Shown here: one piece after another, positions 14,810 to 16,456 of the stretch | Layout: every line of letters begins with the position of its first letter | Numbering within the stretch: the stretch's first letter is position 1 | DNA from: an uncultured Oscillospiraceae bacterium | GTDB lineage: Bacteria; Bacillota; Clostridia; Oscillospirales; Oscillospiraceae | Assembly (NCBI GenBank): GCA_934615645.1 | Contig: CAKTTR010000042.1 | Span: 1 to 16,456 of the forward strand | Direction: 5' to 3' | Length of the DNA: 16,456 nucleotides | Made by a program: the position numbers and the translations under genes | Notes under the pieces: generated by a model | Databases searched by the model: none | Told to the model about the DNA's origin: nothing | Seen by the model: the letters and a program-made list of their open reading frames with translations, nothing else

Positions 14810-14856
14810 TACCCCGGATACTGACCCCTAATTTGGGGTGTCAGACAACCGGGGTA
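14810..14856 (-). other. Long stem-loop over the recombinase stop codon
   Basis: The outer arms TACCCCGG (14810-14817) and CCGGGGTA (14849-14856) pair perfectly; inside, CTGA and CCCC pair with GGGG-side partners around a short A/T loop. The structure covers the last codons of the recombinase gene. There is no U-tract after it on the minus strand, so a canonical intrinsic terminator is not supported; transcript protection or a protein site are alternatives. Confidence 0.4.
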
Positions 14857-15971
14857 TACAGCTTTTCGAGCTGCAGGCGCTTGTGCTCCATCGTTGTGTG
14901 AACGTATGTGTTCATGGTGATGCCAACATTTGCATGGCCGAGAAGCTCGCTGAGCGACTTCATGTCCATTCCCGCCTCCATACAACGGGTGGCAAACGTG
15001 TGGCGTAGAATATGATAATTACGGTCCGGTATCGCGCAGCTTTCCAACATCTTATGAAATTGATAAGAAAATGTCCTGGGGCTGAGAAAGCCTTCTGTTG
15101 CAGAGATTACGAACGATCCGCAGGAGATTTCCCGCATCTGAACCAGCAGCGGCTGCAGCCATGTCAGGATCGGAATGTCCCGCCTGGAGGATCGGGTTTT
15201 GGGCGTATCCAAAACCAGCTTTGTTTTCCGCCCTGAATCCTGGGTAGAGCATAGGACCCGCGCCACCGTATGGCGCACATGGATGATTTGCGCGTCCAGA
15301 TCAATATCCTCCCAGGCAAGGGCGCAAACCTCACCGATACGTAGCCCCGTATGCAGAGAAAGCAGGATCCCCAATTTCCCGGGGTCCAACTGTGAAAGCA
15401 GCAGCGACTCCAGCCGCAGTTGTTCCTGCCTCGACAAAACAGGGATTTCCCGGGGCATGACAGGTATGTGGGGCGGGCGTGTACGCAGCGGTGGCATCCA
15501 CTGCTCCTGGACCGCCAGCTGCAATACCGCATGGATGATCATACGCATCGTATTGACATAGGCCGGAGATAAACCACCACCCCCGTCGCGCCGGCCTGCA
15601 GCTAGCGCCGTCTGCAAAAAGTCACAGATCCGCACGGAAGTAATCTGATGCAGCGCTTCTGCGCCAAGGCCTGGAAGAATATGTGTGTCAAGCAAGCTGC
15701 GGTATTTTTGGAGCGTGCTGCCCTTTAAGCGGAGTTGATTCTCTGCAAACCAGCGCTCCGCGACCTGGCCAAACGTTTTTACCCCCTGCCAATCCCAGGC
15801 CTCCCAAGGCGGGTTCTCCAGCAGAAGCGCAAGCTTTTCCTTTGCCTCCTGGTAAGTTTTTCCGTACACCGAGCTATAAATCAGCTTACCATCCGGAGCG
15901 CGTCCTTTTTTATAACGCGCTTCCCATCGACCGTCCCCGCGCTTATGAATGTTTTCTGCATTTTTAGCCAT
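14841..15971 (-). CDS. Tyrosine recombinase (phage/ICE-type integrase family), likely DNA invertase
   Basis: A 376-residue site-specific recombinase. The N-terminal part (about 1-55, MAKNAENIHKRGDGRWEARY...) resembles the arm-binding/AP2-like domain of Tn916- and phage-type integrases. A core-binding domain follows (about 65-160), then the catalytic domain with the full set R211 (HTGLRIGE), K258, H320 and R323 (HILRH), H346 (LLGH) and nucleophile Y356. It should therefore be active. ATG 15971 was chosen over an upstream TTG at 15977 because AAAGGA lies about 9 nt before it. It is the only gene between the 28-bp inverted repeats. Most invertases of this class (FimB/FimE type) are near 200 residues; this larger integrase-type enzyme suggests a domesticated mobile-element integrase. 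No excisionase is visible. Confidence 0.95.
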   Translation of the reverse strand: MAKNAENIHKRGDGRWEARYKKGRAPDGKLIYSSVYGKTYQEAKEKLALLLENPPWEAWDWQGVKTFGQVAERWFAENQLRLKGSTLQKYRSLLDTHILPGLGAEALHQITSVRICDFLQTALAAGRRDGGGGLSPAYVNTMRMIIHAVLQLAVQEQWMPPLRTRPPHIPVMPREIPVLSRQEQLRLESLLLSQLDPGKLGILLSLHTGLRIGEVCALAWEDIDLDAQIIHVRHTVARVLCSTQDSGRKTKLVLDTPKTRSSRRDIPILTWLQPLLVQMREISCGSFVISATEGFLSPRTFSYQFHKMLESCAIPDRNYHILRHTFATRCMEAGMDMKSLSELLGHANVGITMNTYVHTTMEHKRLQLEKLYTPVV

Positions 15972-16178
15972 TAACAATCATCCTTTCTTGGCTTTCCGCA
16001 TCATATGGCAGTTTTATTTTCTGTGGCGCGTCACCTTTGGCGCAGATCGCAGCGGCCGCCGCGCCGTCCAAACCACGTTTGCTCCTGCACTTCTATCCCC
16101 CCTCACGGCATTCTCGCCCGTTTACGACAAATTACCCGTTACTACAGCACAGAATGCAGAAATTTGCGCTCCGGTGTC
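15972..16178. other. Upstream region of the recombinase gene, no supported gene
   Basis: These 207 bp hold the recombinase ribosome site (AAAGGA) and no open frame I can support. I find no consensus promoter for the recombinase. Together with 16208-16456 (right repeat and two terminators) it forms the 485-bp gene-free right end of the window. Confidence 0.6.
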
Positions 16179-16207
16179 TTGACATTTTCAAGCGTATTCA
16201 GTAAAAT
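16179..16207 (+). promoter_or_regulatory. Strong outward promoter inside the invertible cassette
   Basis: A perfect -35 TTGACA (16179-16184), a 17-nt spacer and -10 TAAAAT (16202-16207; 5 of 6). The expected start is near 16214, still inside the right repeat boundary, reading right. No coding sequence lies ahead before two terminators. After inversion the start would map near 14786 and read left toward tetR (ATG 14648). Confidence 0.75.
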
Positions 16208-16232
16208 AGTTAGGAATATATAGGATCGTGCC

Positions 16233-16260
16233 ATGTCAAGAACCGGTAGTTCTACGCAAC
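16233..16260. repeat. Right 28-bp inverted repeat (putative recombination site)
   Basis: Perfect reverse complement of 14740-14767; the core AGAACCGGTAGTTCT is the reverse of the left core. Identity ends abruptly on both sides. The site lies 26 bp downstream of the -10 box of the outward promoter, so strand exchange here would move the promoter intact. Confidence 0.85.
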
Positions 16261-16328
16261 AATTGCGGTAGTTTTTCGGCAAAAATCTGCCGGATCCTGC
16301 AAGATATCACACTTTCTTCAAAAATAAA

Positions 16329-16374
16329 AACACGCGTACTTTGCTGGAAATAGCATAAGTATCGCGTGTTTTTT
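16329..16374 (+). terminator. Intrinsic terminator 1, facing the cassette promoter
   Basis: AACACGCG (16329-16336) pairs with CGCGTGTT (16363-16370), extended by TACTT/AAGTA and TGCT/AGCA around loop GGAAAT, with one-base bulges at 16056-equivalent T16356 and T16362. A T-run (16369-16374) follows on the plus strand. It would end the rightward transcript from the cassette promoter after about 160 nt. Confidence 0.8.
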
Positions 16375-16430
16375 CGCCAAAAATCAGCCTGCTTTGGTTG
16401 GCAGGCTGATTTTGGCGTTATTGGTTTTTT
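16375..16430 (+). terminator. Intrinsic terminator 2, in tandem
   Basis: A 17-bp stem with one bulged A (16375-16392 with 16401-16417), loop TTTGGTTG, followed by TTATTGG and six T (16425-16430). It begins directly after terminator 1. The tandem arrangement should insulate whatever lies right of the window from the cassette promoter. Confidence 0.7.
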
Positions 16431-16456
16431 CGTTTCCGGGCCAGGCCGTGCAGGAG

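Larger units (their letters stand above)
14740..16260. other. Candidate self-inverting recombinase/promoter cassette (1521 bp)
   Basis: A segment bounded by perfect 28-bp inverted repeats. It contains one gene, a complete tyrosine recombinase, and one strong outward promoter near the right end. Tyrosine recombinases acting on inverted sites invert the DNA between them, so the segment is a candidate phase-variable switch. I see no target-site duplication outside the repeats, which argues against a simple transposon. That inversion really occurs is inferred. Confidence 0.65.

Noticed and set aside
16014..16076. Minus-strand frame of 20 codons starting GTG, with AGGAG 5 nt upstream, just before the recombinase gene
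   Set aside because: It has a good ribosome site and a very basic product, but is too short and unsupported; a leader peptide is possible but cannot be claimed.
15949..16223. Plus-strand frames of 72 and 77 codons left of the right repeat
   Set aside because: No ribosome site or recognisable product; they end before or run across the outward promoter rather than being driven by it.
14740..16260. Reading the cassette as an insertion sequence with terminal inverted repeats
   Set aside because: The enzyme is a tyrosine recombinase, not a DDE transposase; there is no target duplication outside the repeats, and each repeat has the internal dyad of a recombination core site.
1..16456. tRNA, rRNA, CRISPR array, WXG100 gene
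   Set aside because: I looked for cloverleaf ends, regular spaced repeats and short W-x-G proteins on both strands and found none.

Overview
The window looks like chromosomal DNA of a moderately GC-rich Gram-positive bacterium, most likely a gut-type Clostridia (Oscillospirales/Lachnospirales-like). The reasons are strong AGGAG-type Shine-Dalgarno sites before nearly every gene, an EssC/YukD type VII secretion (T7SS) core, and DUF6382-FHA proteins, which are typical of Clostridia. All twelve supported genes lie on the minus strand, so the window reads from right to left.

Right end (about 14740-16456). A tyrosine recombinase gene is enclosed by a perfect 28-bp inverted repeat (14740-14767 and 16233-16260). 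Inside the right repeat is a near-consensus outward promoter (TTGACA, 17 nt, TAAAAT; 16179-16207). In the orientation given it points right, into two strong hairpin terminators (16329-16430), so it would make only an RNA of about 160 nt. If the cassette inverted, the same promoter would face left, across a 22-bp palindromic operator, into tetR and the operon behind it. I read this as a candidate self-inverting ON/OFF switch for a T7SS-linked phosphosignalling operon, present here in the OFF orientation.

Middle (14648-4681). Seven genes are tightly packed, four of the six junctions overlapping or nearly so: tetR; a DUF6382-FHA protein; a PP2C phosphatase; a transmembrane Ser/Thr kinase; a single-pass protein whose cytosolic tail carries nine T-x-x-L motifs; a small four-helix membrane protein; and a 1586-residue secreted, membrane-anchored Ig-like protein. 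Kinase, phosphatase, FHA readers and candidate phospho-threonine tails form a complete write/erase/read set.

Left (4669-1). A second promoter overlaps the 3' end of the Ig-like gene and precedes a four-gene operon: DUF6382-FHA, a CpaE/MinD-like ATPase, a YukD/EsaB-like ubiquitin-fold protein, and an EssC-family FtsK/SpoIIIE ATPase cut off by the window start. The start and stop sites are coupled, each Shine-Dalgarno overlapping or directly following the previous stop.

No WXG100 substrate, EsaA or classical EssB is visible. The kinase (cytosolic kinase, one membrane helix, helical outer domain) has the same layout as the EssB/YukC pseudokinase but keeps its catalytic residues. Functional links between signalling genes and secretion genes are inferred from gene order and domain content.
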